The notes: generated by a model from the sequence alone, not told the origin. Counted from the first letter of the stretch, positions 1 to 10,356 are shown. The stretch: 64,000 nt of DNA from Liopterus haemorrhoidalis (GCA_963971575.1 OZ020622.1:12314279-12378278), one strand, 5' to 3'. Numbers and translations: made by a program.

Positions 1-232
1 TTCTAAGTATAGGTTTGTCATTTCCTTCCGAAACTAACTTTTTATAAATATCCAGTATCAGAACTTTGCAATCTTCTGACAAATGACATTTTTCTTTAGT
101 AGCCACGTCCACGTTTTCACATTCCACGTTAACGTCCACATTTTCGCACTCCAAATCACCTTGTACAGGTTCATTATTTTCACTACAGAAAGTAGGAATT
201 TCTTCAAAATCAAATGGTCGCCAAAGAGCCAT
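1..232 (-). CDS. Partial repeat-encoded protein (N-terminus), runs off the left edge
   Basis: The minus strand starts ATG at 232 and stays open for 77 codons to the window edge, reading MALWRPFDFEEIP then two tandem copies of an ECENVDV-like heptad. The same protein start occurs at 8875-9216 on the plus strand, where codon 4 is TGA instead of TGG, so this is the better preserved copy. The second copy continues into a stretch (RTAELTSVPYS) that resembles the recognition helix of transposase HTH domains. I infer a DNA-transposon protein or a repeat-encoded protein; the family is not recognised with certainty. A piggyBac insertion sits about 100 bp upstream of the ATG, in what would be the leader. 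Confidence 0.5.
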   Translation of the reverse strand, partial: MALWRPFDFEEIPTFCSENNEPVQGDLECENVDVNVECENVDVATKEKCHLSEDCKVLILDIYKKLVSEGNDKPILR

Positions 233-333
233 GTTAATGTATGCACGCTATGAACGTTGAAAATTAACTAACACGTATAACAACCCCTTTAATTTAGAAA
301 CAATAGGATTATAAATTGGGAAAATATCCTTAA

Positions 334-853
334 CCCTTTACCGCATAGTGTGCCATATATGGCACATTCCGATTTTTATTTTTTATTTTACTTTTAAAAC
401 TGAATCAGAACGTTACTTCATGAATGTTCATATATGCCACATACATAGCACTGGATCCTGCAGTATCTCAAGTAATGGGCTGCAATAGATTTGAGGATAT
501 CAAGCGAAATTTGCACTTCAACGATAACTCTAAATTTATTGAGAAAGGACAACTAGAAGATACGAGCTTTTCTTTCAAAAATTCGAGGGCGACTGTTTTA
601 ATCCCTAATGAAGAACACGTAGCAATTGACGAGCAAATAATACGGAATCATTTTGTTTTGTAACATAATGTAGAATCATAATGTTCCATGTATGGCACAA
701 ACCCTAAATTATTATTTTAATTATTATTTTTTCATAAAAATAATAATTAATATTTTAAATATATTTCTTAAATTAAGTTTTCTATCAATAAGAACCAATT
801 CCTAATGCTCATGAATTATTTCAGCCAAAAATAAAAATTCATGCAGTAAAGGG
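334..853 (+). mobile_element. piggyBac deletion derivative with TTAA duplications
   Basis: The 520-bp insert starts CCCTTTACCGCAT and ends ATGCAGTAAAGGG: 13-bp inverted ends with one mismatch, in the CCC...GGG form typical of piggyBac. TTAA flanks it at 330-333 and 854-857. The paralogous copy near 8765-8785 shows the unfilled site. A subterminal palindrome TGCCATATATGGCA lies at 351-364, and half-copies of it recur near 433 and 690. Only a fragment of the transposase remains, so the element is non-autonomous. Confidence 0.9.
424..663 (+). pseudogene. piggyBac transposase fragment
   Basis: The frame contains NRFEDIKRNLHF and, near its end, EEHVAIDEQII. Both are characteristic of the DDE_Tnp_1_7 (piggyBac) transposase; the second carries the first catalytic aspartate region. 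Only about 80 codons of the usual 550-600 remain, and TAA follows shortly after the AIDEQII motif. The ATG at 424 is inside an internally deleted gene and is probably not a native start. The N-terminus and the rest of the catalytic domain are missing. Confidence 0.8.
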
Positions 854-1045
854 TTAATGTTTTTTAAGAAACTTCAATTGAACTAGTGTTACATCTATTC
901 GATTTAAATTTAAAATTCCCTTAATAGCTCCTATATTCGTTTTACAGCAACAAATCCTAGGATTACTGCCATAAACCCATTACTACCTGTTAAACTTCTT
1001 AACAAGAGTGGCCATTTCATTTTGAAATACTGTACTTGTACTTAC

Positions 1046-1901
1046 ATATGTCTAGACTTAGGCTTAAACTCGCAAGAAAATCTCTTCTAAATGTTAAAAA
1101 TCAAACTTGAAAATGTAAAAAATAATCGTCCTTTCTAAAACCAATAAAAAGAATATATTTTTTTACGTCTTAACAAACTTCTAAGTGGATTCTCTGTTGG
1201 TTTATAAAATATTTCGCTTCTTTGAGAACATATATTTTTCGATAACTTTGAGAGACGAGAGAAAATGTTTTCTCTTTTATCTGTTTCTTGAATTAATTAT
1301 TGTTTCTGTAATGTTTCTTTACAAAGTCTCACAATCGTAGAGTAACTTCACATATTATGTCGATTATCTACTAAGGGGAAAAGACAAAGGAACTTTACTT
1401 TTCTTTGTAAAAAGAAAAGGACAGTATAAAAAAAAAGATAATAGCTATAGACCTTCTGAGGTTATTTTTTGTGACTCTGAGTATAAGTAGTGTTATTTAC
1501 TTGTCCTCGGAGATCGTTCGACGACATTTTAGATGTGAATCTCTCGTGCAAACATGGCTGCTAACTCGCCCGTATCTGAATCGAGACAAGTTTACATTTG
1601 TAACTTTTGTTTTTCAACACGATTTTGTTTGATGCCAAGGTAAACATTGTTATCATATAAAACAGAGATACAAAAACAATATAAGATAAAAATCATAAAC
1701 ATTATTATCCTAGAAGTATCTGATGACCATAAAAAAGAAAGCCAACAGATCGCCAACGTTGCTCTCGACATGCGAAAAGCAAGATGTTAAATATATACAG
1801 TTGATTTAAAATTTCTTGGAAATAAAAAAAGGTTAAAAAAAACAAAACTTCTGATAATAATAATAATACAATTATTTAACTACACAGTTAATTTACATGT
1901 A
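1046..1901. other. AT-rich stretch without recognisable gene
   Basis: No frame of note, no tRNA-like boxes and no paired inverted ends were seen. The left flanking duplication of the hAT element starts at 1902. Confidence 0.5.
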
Positions 1902-1920
1902 CATATATACAGTGATGGGA

Positions 1921-2439
1921 TTCAAGAAAGCTCCAAGGGTTAAAATATTCGGCCTATCTGAGAAACTAGAACCTGAAGACATAGAAGACAAAATATTAGC
2001 TCAAAATGATTGTTTGAACAATAAAGCTACGGTAAAGGTTGTTCATATCGCTTAAGACAACCGAAACGATCATAAATTTATGGCGTACTTGGAAGTCGAT
2101 GGTGAATCTTACTTCAGGCTGACAGAAGAAGGAAGAGTGAATATCGGCTGGGATAGATGCAGAGTATATGACGCAATAAATATTGAAAGATGTTTTAAAT
2201 GTAACAAGTATGGACACAAAGCCCAGGTTTGCAGAAGCGATACATCATGCCCGAAGTGTACTGGCAATCATGAATTGTCCAACTGTCGTTGTAAAGATGC
2301 AGAAATAAAGTGCAGTAACTGCGTATATGTAGTTAACAAATTAAAGATGAGACTTGATGTCAACCACCCTGTCTGGAGCACCCAGTGTACAGTTTATAAA
2401 AAGAAGTTGGAAACAGAAATGAAAAAAAAATATTTTTAA
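1921..2439 (+). pseudogene. Non-LTR ORF1 (gag-like) with zinc knuckles
   Basis: In one frame from 1921 the protein begins FKKAPRVKIFG and carries a CCHC knuckle (CFKCNKYGHKAQVC) followed by a second Cys/His cluster (CPKCTGNHELSNC) and more CX2C pairs. This is the C-terminal nucleic-acid-binding part of I/Jockey-type ORF1 proteins. An in-frame TAA at 2053-2055 interrupts it; the frame reopens with ATG at 2080. The N-terminal part of ORF1 is missing. ORF1 normally coats the retrotransposon RNA; this copy is defective. Confidence 0.8.
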
Positions 2440-3178
2440 TTGGATTGAATTTGGAAACCCGGACACATCACTCATTGGACCCATTAATATGTGAAGATAA
2501 GTCTCATCCAGCCCTAACTAACACGTAACAATTACAAATACAACTTCAAAATTGCTGACTTTGAAAAATTATATAGGGCACTTATTACAACTGATTAGAA
2601 TGCGGAACTAACAAACCACAATACCGAAAATGCTGATGCAGGAGTTAACAACATTTATTGCATAATTTATACAATACTTGATGATTGCGTGCCAAAAACC
2701 AGGTCGCTGTCAACATCAAAATAAAACTAAGACACCTAGATTACCTAAAAGAATGTGAGTCCAACATCTCCACAAATCCAAACCAGTTTTGATCGTACTA
2801 TCAGCACACTCTGTTAACCAAGATCTTCTATAGGGGAAGACCTTATTACTAATATATAATCAAAGCCTGTACACATGCCCTAGTGAAACCATTGCATTAT
2901 TTATTCAATATATGTATATTACTATATAATAAAATGTAATTACTATCATTGAGTCTGTTAATTTGTTCATTATTCTGTCCATACATTGCGACAAGCTTCA
3001 GCTTAGTGATACTGGACAGAATGATAAAAAAAAAAATTAGTATATATAAATAAAATTGTCAATAAGTATAAAAATTAGGTCTAAGAAATTATAATATGTT
3101 TTAAAAATATATTTTCTTATTAACATTTGTAACATATGTCTATGTAAAAAATGTAAATAAAGTTTTTATTATTATTAG
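1926..3178 (+). mobile_element. Non-LTR retrotransposon inserted near the hAT left end
   Basis: Begins with an ORF1-type gag, continues with degenerate ORF2-like sequence around 2500-2850 (PKTRS-like, WNAEL-like motifs in frame-shifted patches) and ends in TTTTTATTATTATTAG near 3178, a short-repeat tail typical of non-LTR elements. Most of the ORF2 expected for a full element (4-5 kb) is missing. Insertion is about 16 bp inside the hAT terminal repeat. Confidence 0.7.
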
Positions 3179-3284
3179 TTTGCTCACACCGGTTCGCAGG
3201 GGTATTTGTTTAAAAACACAAAATTTTCACAAAATACAAAATAGTATATTTATTTGAATTAAACATTAAGATATCTAATTATTT

Positions 3285-3503
3285 TCAATATTGCCAAATA
3301 GCCCTCTGGTTTTCAGTCACTTCTACTTCCGTTTTTGTTTTAACACGAGGATCATCCGAACTGTGGTTGCTTTTTAACCAATTTAGCACTATCGGTACTG
3401 GATCCCAATCAATTAAAGGCAAACAATTCAAATTAATAACCATTATATTACTTATATTTAGAAAGATCAGTCTGTTTCGTTTTTCTGTGCATATATTATT
3501 CAT
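3285..3503 (-). pseudogene. hAT transposase C-terminal remnant
   Basis: 72 codons with the pattern DWDPVPIVLNWLKS followed by DPRVK. This resembles the end of hAT transposases, where a NLxFVxLNGPPL-type segment leads to PxxYVxxWLxxGRR. Position and orientation fit the surrounding hAT ends. The catalytic and zinc-finger parts are absent. Family call is by remembered pattern only. Confidence 0.5.
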
Positions 3504-3642
3504 AAGCTCTTTCAGCTTCTGCTAAACTGACGGCTATGGTCATTCCCTGTATCTAAAGTATTTTAACAAGCGGTTCGCCGAACTTAAAATTTCTTAACAA
3601 ACGGTTCGAGCGAACCTGATGAATCCCATCACTGCATATATA

Positions 3643-4798
3643 CGAGGAAAACTAAGAATGATATATATTTTTTAACAAACTGTTTTATTGCTTTTCAAAA
3701 TATTTGCCTTAAAGATTTATACACAGTTGGATGCGTTCAAACCAATTCTCGAAACATTTTTTCCACTCTGAAGTTGGTATCTCAAAAACATGGGTTTCGA
3801 AGGCTTCAACAGCTTCTTGAGGTGATGAAAATCGCTGTCCAACAAGACATTGGGGAACAAAAAAAAGTCGTTTGGGGATAAATCAGGTGACTACGGGCAA
3901 TGAGACATTAATTCAATGTTTTTCTCCTTCAAATAATCAATTGTTTGACTTGCTGTGTGGGAGCTTGCATTGCCATAATGAAGAATAATGCGACAATTTG
4001 GCTGTTTTTCCTGATTTTGTCTATGACTTCTGGCAAACAAATTGTTGTATTCCATTCAGCATTAACTGTTTTACGATCTTCTAAAGGAATGGTTGCGACA
4101 TGACAAGTGTTTTGTGAACGAACAACTTTTGTGGGATACGGTTCATTGAAGACCCAAACAGTGGATTGTTGGTTAGTTTCCGGTTCATATGAATAAATCC
4201 AAGTTTCGTGACCTGTAACGATGTTGTATATGGACTTTGCAGTGCCTAGCTTGATTTTTTTTAGCATTCCCTTACACCAATCAACACGAGCCTTTTTTGA
4301 GGTTATTATATAAGGTTTTTTATTAACTTCGGTAAAATTATGCAGAATCCATCGGGAATATACCTCTATCTCACGGTGAGTCACATGCCGATCTTCTTCA
4401 ATCATATTGCGTACAGCATCGATGTTTTTTTGAATCACAACCGATTTTGGTCGACCTTCAAGAGATTCATCACGGACCCACGACCACGACGAAATTCTGC
4501 AAACCAATTGTAAACAGTCTTTTCTGATGGTGCTTTCTTACCAAAAGTTGAACGAAGCGAATCTGTGCATTGTTGTTGAGTTAGGTCGTTACTAAAATCG
4601 TAAAGAATCATACAACGAAAACCTTCACGAGTAATATCCATTTTTTCCCAAACGCCCACTATCAACAATCTTATCGGTCAAAATATAAGCTGCTACTGAT
4701 TTCACAATAACAAATGTAAAATTTTACGAATATAGTAATGACACATATCAATATTGCCATCTAGTGGTCGTTTTTAAAAACATAAATGGTTACCCCCG
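3643..4798 (-). mobile_element. mariner Mar-A copy 1
   Basis: Ends CGAGGAAAACTAAGAATG and (reverse strand of the right end) CGGGGGTAACCATTTATG, flanked by TA at 3641-3642 and 4799-4800. The left TA is the last two bases of the hAT duplication CATATATA, so mariner inserted there after the hAT. The 1156-bp length is close to a full mariner (about 1.3 kb). A second copy lies at 33.0-34.1 kb. Confidence 0.85.
3929..4668 (-). pseudogene. mariner transposase, broken (Mar-A copy 1)
   Basis: The N-terminal HTH region (REGFRCMILYDF, LTQQQCTDSLRSTFG, EKTVYNWFAEF) starts at 4668, then frame shifts near 4440-4500 into EGRPKSVVIQKNIDAVR and RHVTHREIE. Part of the second HTH is deleted before SRWILHNF. 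The first catalytic motif reads GHETWIY where mariners have GDETWIY, so the first Asp is lost. The part containing the second and third Asp is scrambled after KIRKNSQ; remnants of the C-terminus are readable to about 3690. Inactive. Confidence 0.85.
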
Positions 4799-4800
4799 TA

Positions 4801-5604
4801 ATTGAATACAAACGAAGATGAAATAATAGTTTGTACCTTATTAGTTTGTTGTTGATATTCGTTAAAACCTATTTTGCTGTGTTCCAAAATCACGTTCTCT
4901 GTATTCGAAAAAACTTTACAAACAAATTTCATAACATTTATCAAAGTCTGCTAAAATAAAAGAACATTTGTGTTTATTTAACATCCGTTCGTTAAAATAT
5001 AGCACGCATTGAGGGTAATAAAAAGAAAAACAGCTAAAAAAGAATATAAAAAAACAGCAATATTTGTTGCAAAATAGGTATCAGGAAACTCTACTCAAAC
5101 GACATACTATATTTCCGTTTCTTTTTAACACGTGGCTATAACCAGTTACGAATCAATATCTCGTGTTTGTGGGCGAATACAAACTGTTATAATAAGCACC
5201 AACACACGCACTAAAAAAGCAAAGCAGAAGGAAATAATTTTATTGTAAAAATACAAAAGAAGGTACAATAGAACTCTTAATGTGTATTGAGTACTTTGAG
5301 CGGTTTTAATTAGATTAGATTAGATTACTTTTAATTAAAAATCTTCAGCATTACACCCTTTTAGCTGGCCATGTAAATGATGCTATCTTCATGCAAAAAG
5401 AAAAAAATTCACCCCTGGGTTACTAAATAGTCTCTCGAGCGATTTAAACTTTGAACAGAATACGAAATAAAAATATATTTACAATTTGATTACCAATACA
5501 GTTAGATTAGTGGTTTAAAATTAATTCTGTAAGTTCTGTCCTAAAATTTAGAAGATAAAAAATCAACATCCAAATTTCTTAGTGGAATCATTTGGAATTG
5601 GTAA
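4801..5604. other. No recognisable gene
   Basis: AT-rich. Only a short ATTAG run near 5310-5330 stands out. No inverted ends or coding pattern. Confidence 0.5.
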
Positions 5605-5935
5605 TTGATTCGACGAGGTAACAATCAAAAGATGATTTGTCATAGTAATGCCTTTAAAAAAATTAAAGTTGGCGTACCTCAAGGAATATTTCTCGGTCCA
5701 ATTCTTTTGAACATTTACGTCAGCAACATCCCAACTACTGATACCTGTATAGCAGTGTTCGCAGATGACACCGCCATCCTCACACAAAACGACGATCTAA
5801 ATGCAGCAATTTCTGAACTTCAATCATCAGCTAATACTATCTGCCACTGGTTCAACAAATGGAACATAAACCTGCACGCAGACAAAAGTTAGTGCAAAAT
5901 ATGCACACTAAGGAGAATAAGAGATCCCGTCAAGC
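5605..5935 (+). pseudogene. Non-LTR reverse transcriptase fragment
   Basis: Contains GVPQGIFLGPILLNIY and, about 30 residues on, FADDTAI: motifs 4 and 5 (the catalytic YxDD-equivalent is FADD) of Jockey-like reverse transcriptases. It then reads through CHWFNKWNINLHADKS, an in-frame TAG at 5890-5892 and a CKICTLRR-like stretch to about 5935. Upstream fingers, endonuclease and 3' parts are absent. It is truncated on both sides and joins a second retrotransposon fragment of opposite orientation at about 5935. Confidence 0.85.
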
Positions 5936-5939
5936 ATGC

Positions 5940-6390
5940 ATATCCTCCTCTGCTTCTTATTTCTCCGCAGTTCTCCAGCATGTGCTCAGTTTTTTGTTTT
6001 CCATCTCTACATATCTTGCACACCTTTTTTTTTTTTCGTCCGTCAACATGCATTTTCTCTCTTTGCAACTACTTTCCTTTTCTCCCTATCTCCAACTGCT
6101 TTCAGATATTGTGGCTATTGCGATGTCGGAGGTGTTTTAAAATTTACTATTATATCTATATTCCTATATTTTAATGTCTAGTACTTGGTGTTGTATGTCT
6201 TACATTCTTTACATTCTTTGTCCATGTAATCTGTTCCTCGTTATTGCTTCAGTTTGTAAATTCCCCATATTCATAATTTTTTCTTTGCCTCTCAAGTTGA
6301 TGCTAGTTTTCTCTGTTAATCTCTTTTATAGTACACAACAACACTATATTATTCAAATAGTACAGAATATCATATATTCCGCACGACAAT
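5940..6390 (-). pseudogene. Non-LTR ORF2 C-terminal remnant (reverse)
   Basis: The reverse strand reads VCKICRDGKQKTEHMLENC, a CX2C...HX4C knuckle like that of the element at 14.3 kb (CTMCREGKETMEHFMEEC). Further upstream on this strand are charged, Lys/Glu-rich remnants similar in style to that protein, to about 6390. Stops and frameshifts are frequent. On the plus strand the same region appears as pyrimidine-rich sequence whose open frames have no meaning. Confidence 0.6.
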
Positions 6391-6509
6391 AAAGTTTGCC
6401 GCAGGAGAGTGAAGCAATTCATTCGATTGAGGAAAATACATCCTACGCGTATTGCTTTGTCTACAATTACCATTTTTCAACATATTTTAATCAAGAAAGT
6501 ACAGTGTAA

Positions 6510-7060
6510 ATATTATTTATAGAGATTATGCTCTCGCAGCTGATGCAGGAATGAATTCATTGTGTACCGTAACTTCAATTCCGCACCGCTGCGCTTGCGT
6601 ATTAGTGAGAATTTGCTCATTCCCGCACGGCCTGCGCGCGCATAATAGCAATTTAAATATTGTGGGGACGTTGAGTGGTATGGCCCGTGTGGCCAAATGG
6701 TGCGCACGTACCAGGTAGGTGTTCGGCCGGCCACCTCGAAGGACCAGTGCCCTTTTGGATGATCACCAGGCACAGAGTGAATGGACTGGATGGATGAAAG
6801 GATCAGTGCTGGTGGTTGATCTTGGTGCGCCGCAGCAACTACTAGGATGTTCCGATGTGGTCGATGTCTGCCTGGCTATAACTATCACGTGGAGACGTGA
6901 CGGCTGTTCAGCGCTTCTAAAAGTATCACGATTAGATGCTGCAGGGAGACTTATAGCTAATACTTATCTTTTATTCCGGCTGAAGTGAAGAGCGAAGAAC
7001 TGCTGAGGTGCTAGGGCCTTTTTAAAATACACTCCGAAGACCGGAGATTACATTCGGTGC
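6510..7060. other. GC-rich island, unassigned
   Basis: Base composition is clearly more GC-rich than its neighbours (for example CGGCCGGCCACC near 6723 and GCGCGC near 6637). An 89-codon plus-strand frame (6719-6988) and an 86-codon minus-strand frame (6513-6773) are present, neither recognisable. A CAGGTAGGT sequence at 6712-6720 would suit a splice donor on the plus strand. It could be an exon or promoter of a host gene, or part of an unidentified retroelement. Confidence 0.3.
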
Positions 7061-8267
7061 TGTGATCTTTTTTATTAGATGAATAAAAACACAAATATGG
7101 GTGCCAGGACCCAGTAAACACTGTATATAAACTTAAAAATTGTCAGAACAGCACATCTGTCAAATATATTTATTAGAACACTACATGACAACATAAAACA
7201 ATAAGAAAACAAATGAATAACATAGATTGCTGTTATATCAAGGAGGCAAGCCATAAGATGGCTGCGTCCATTTTCCAAACAAATATCATGCGTAATAAAT
7301 TTAATTAACTATCTAAAAGAGACAATTCTGTACCATTCCTAGGAAAAGATATTTTTTATTCTTTTTTTGGAAATTTTAAATTAAGTAAAAAATCTTAGTA
7401 AAAAATTAAAGTAAGAGAAATTTCTAGAACAAATATTTATTTTAACTATTAGTTAATTCAATATTAACAATAAATATTTGCTATAAATGATTTGAAGTCC
7501 GCTTAAAGGTTTGAGTAGGGTAACTTTATCTGGCCATAAATTAATCCTTGAACAATCAGCCAGTAATCTCACAAGCTGATTAATAAACATACTCGGACCA
7601 CACTCACCCTTCCCAAATACGTAGTACTACTTTATAAACAAAGGAGCGATTAGAGAATTTTAGTGTTGAAAACTATTTATAGTTTAATGAGATATAGTAA
7701 TACCTCAGCTAACGTATTTAATTCAACCTACTAGGTCAGTAATGACGAGCATATGACACAAAGGTCTTGGTTAGGATTCAAACCCGAGGCACTGTGCTAA
7801 TAAAACTCAAAGTTTTTAAAGTTGTGAATAACATTAACTTTTATTTCATTCAAATTTTAAATTAATTTGTTATTCAAAAATAACCTCATTTGAAACAAAA
7901 TCAAGTCACCATTTAAATTAATGTGACATTTTTCCCATTCAAGACTCAGTGATGCGTATTCCCAGGACAATATCTCATTCTCTTCTTCCTTTCGTAGTTA
8001 ACTTCTTCCGGAAGTTGTAAGAATGCAAATCTAAACTAAAATTTTCTTTAGGGCCTCTTTATTTTCACAGTTTTCACACACAAAGACATTTTCGAACGAT
8101 CTTTGTTCAAGTTTTACGGAGTGATGAATTAATGATAACGTCATTATTTAAGACTGGAATGAAACAAATCATTATACTTAGAAAAGATAATTATCTATGT
8201 AAACACTGATAGATGTAGCTGATTAGTCTTGATTGAACATGATGAATAAATAGTAAATACGACACTA
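7061..8267. other. No gene; possible decayed SINE body
   Basis: AT-rich. On the minus strand near 7785-7770 the sequence CGGGTTTGAATCCTA matches an RNA polymerase III B-box, but no A-box lies at the right distance. This could be the 3' part of a tRNA-derived SINE. Nothing else recognised. Confidence 0.3.
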
Positions 8268-8269
8268 AG

Positions 8270-8480
8270 GCCCGGTTTTTCCACCTTCAGATAAAGTTCC
8301 AGGTAACTATCTGACAGATAAGGTTATTTGTAACTTCATCTGCTGAGTAAATGTCATCCCTTCTTTCTATACAAATGTATCTATCGGATAGTTATCTAAC
8401 AGATAATGAGACTGACGTATTGGATTCACTGACTGGTATTGACATTTATAATGTCAATACCAGTAATTAGTAATGTTCCA
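8270..8480 (-). mobile_element. Harbinger-type MITE, truncated copy
   Basis: Starts GGCCCGGTTTTTCCACC after TAA and follows the complete MITE at 49557-49815 in inverted order through the middle (TATCTATCGGATAGTTATC) to CTGACTGGTATTGACATT. There it breaks, and the last 15 bp are repeated in reverse (8451-8483), forming a near-perfect palindrome centred on TATA. The other terminal repeat is missing. Confidence 0.75.
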
Positions 8481-8589
8481 CAAAATATTTTATTAAAACT
8501 TGATATATATTTCGGCTTGTTAGATCATCTTCAGAAGAATGGACGTGTGTTAAATGCGGAACCCTGTAATGTTCCTACACGGAGATATT

Positions 8590-9415
8590 GACCAGGTATA
8601 GTATTTCCAAAATGAAATAGCCACTCTTGTTAAGAAGCTTAACAATGCGGTAATGGGTTTATAGCAGTAAGCCCAAGACTTGTAGCTGTAAAACGAATAT
8701 AAGAGGCATTAAGGGATTTATAAATTTAAATCGAATGGATGTAACACTAGTTCAATTGAATTTTCTTAAAAACCAGTAAGGATATTTTCCAAATTTATAA
8801 TCCTATAGTTTCTAAATTTTAGGGGTTGTTATACTTGTTTGTTAGTTAATTTTCAACGTACATACATTAACAATATGGCTCTTTGACGACCATTTGATTT
8901 TGAAGAAATTCCTAATTTCTGTAGTCAAAATAGTGAATTTGTGCAAGGTGATTTGGAGTGCGAAAATGTGGACGTTGACGTGGAATGTGAAAATGTAAAC
9001 GTGGCTACTGAAGAAAAATGTCGTTTGTTAGAAGATTGGAAAGTTCTGATACTGAACGTTTATAAAAAGTTAGTTTCGGAAGGTAATGACAAACCTATAC
9101 TTAGAACTGCGGAATTAACTAGTGTTCCATATAGTCCGACTGTGCATCTTTTAACTATCATTAAACGGAGGTTACGTAAAATGCAGACTTTAATTCACAA
9201 CTCCCTTATTCTTTAATCATAAAAAATTATAGCAACCAGCTGGCGAACATTTACGGGAGTTTCAAGCTCGATCCGCTCGCGAGTCTCAGAAACAAACTAT
9301 TTGGAAAGCATTTCAAAGTAAGTACCATTAAGTTTAATGAAACATTTAAATTTATTTTGGCCAACTGTGACTTTTCATAATTAAAAAGGGACCCCATCAC
9401 AAATAAGGCCTAGAA
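8590..9415 (+). mobile_element. Second copy of the left-edge dispersed repeat
   Basis: Homologous, in the opposite orientation, to 1-1045 without the piggyBac. The shared part starts around GTATTTCCAAAATGAAATAG and covers leader and coding start. From about 9190 the sequence belongs to a segment also found at 22475-22690 and 41915-42035, with the core CAACCAGCTGGCGAAC followed by GATCCGCTCGCGAG, so that segment may be the 3' end of the same element. Confidence 0.6.
8875..9216 (+). pseudogene. Repeat-encoded protein, N-terminal part (copy 2)
   Basis: ATG at 8875 is followed by a TGA at codon 4, then an open frame RPFDFEEIPNFCSQN, two ECENV repeats and KCRLLEDWKVLILNVYKKL. The part RTAELTSVPYSPTVHLL resembles the helix-turn-helix stretch of transposase N-termini, with one altered residue in the turn. 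It ends with a stop at 9214-9216. No catalytic domain follows. The homologue at the window's left edge lacks the early stop. Confidence 0.45.
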
Positions 9416-9419
9416 AATA

Positions 9420-10194
9420 TAAACAAGTGAATTCTAGTCGCCTTTATGAAATTAGAATGATAAAATATGTATTATTAAGAATACAAAGCTATTTAATTCA
9501 AGCAACCTGAATGACCTTTTCAAGAAGAAAATCTAGGATTAATATAATACCAAGTTAATTTTCTGAAATATTTAATATCTTATTTTTAAAGTACATATTT
9601 TTCTCAATTATAAGAACAAAAGTATGCATTTATTAAATTCATGAGTTGAATGTCAACTTAATTAAATATTTAAATTGAAAAATATATATTTTTGTGCAAA
9701 TTTTATTATATTTTTGAATATATATTAAATATTTTAAATCATATGAATTTTATCCATTATGTATAAGGTCGTAAACAAACATGACATGTCAACGATATTA
9801 ATAACGATTAATTAAAGTCGCTTTTGTCAATAAAGGATTACCAAATTCCTAAAGGATTACATTTTTTTTTAAATTAAGAATAGTATTAGAATCGAAAGAT
9901 CAGCTGAAATGTTATGCAGGGTATGTTATTATTATGTTAACATGTTAATACTTTGTTTTGGAATTAGTTGTCGGGAAAGGAAATACAAATAATTTTATTA
10001 ACTTCAGCCTTAAGTATTTAATACTTAAAAATCAATACCTATTTACGCAGGGATAATAAGACCAGTCGAAACGTCTTATAGACCACATGACTTCTATATC
10101 TATGGCAAGAGGTCTAGAAACGAAGAACTTACCTTTGCTGCCCCAACACGCCCATCTAAGCGTTGGAAATGTATTATTTTATTTATTTTGTTTG
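9420..10194. other. No recognisable gene
   Basis: AT-rich sequence between the dispersed repeat and HINE copy 1. No paired ends or coding pattern seen. Confidence 0.5.
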
Positions 10195-10198
10195 TTTT

Positions 10199-10315
10199 TT
10201 AGGGTTTTGTAGGTATGACCAAAAAACCCTTATACCGTCATTTTGTCGTCTGTCTGTCTGTCTGTCTGTCTGTTCGGTAAAAATTGTAGCCAATTGTTCA
10301 ATATTTTGTCGTCTA

Positions 10316-10356
<41 letters not shown>

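Larger units (their letters stand above)
233..1045 (-). mobile_element. 5' part of the same dispersed repeat, interrupted by piggyBac
   Basis: The reverse complement of 858-1045 and 233-329 matches 8590-8870 closely, for example the segment around AATGAAATGGCCACTCTTG. It is therefore the upstream part of one dispersed element copy in reverse orientation. Positions 330-857 are absent from the 8.6-kb copy and are the piggyBac insertion. The outer limit near 1045 is where the two copies stop matching. Confidence 0.65.
1910..3634 (-). mobile_element. hAT element with 8-bp duplication, containing a retrotransposon
   Basis: The left end CAGTGATGGGATTCA and right end TGAATCCCATCACTG are perfect 15-bp inverted repeats of hAT type (CAG...CTG). 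The 8-bp duplication CATATATA is present at 1902-1909 and 3635-3642. The hAT's own sequence is about 1910-1925 plus 3179-3634; the rest is a later non-LTR insertion. Subterminal GGTTCG/CGAACC motifs recur near 3190, 3573 and 3604. A C-terminal transposase remnant lies on the minus strand. Confidence 0.9.

Noticed and set aside
5936..6181. Phe/Leu/Ser-rich plus-strand frames
   Set aside because: They are antisense to a retrotransposon C-terminus whose CCHC motif reads on the minus strand.
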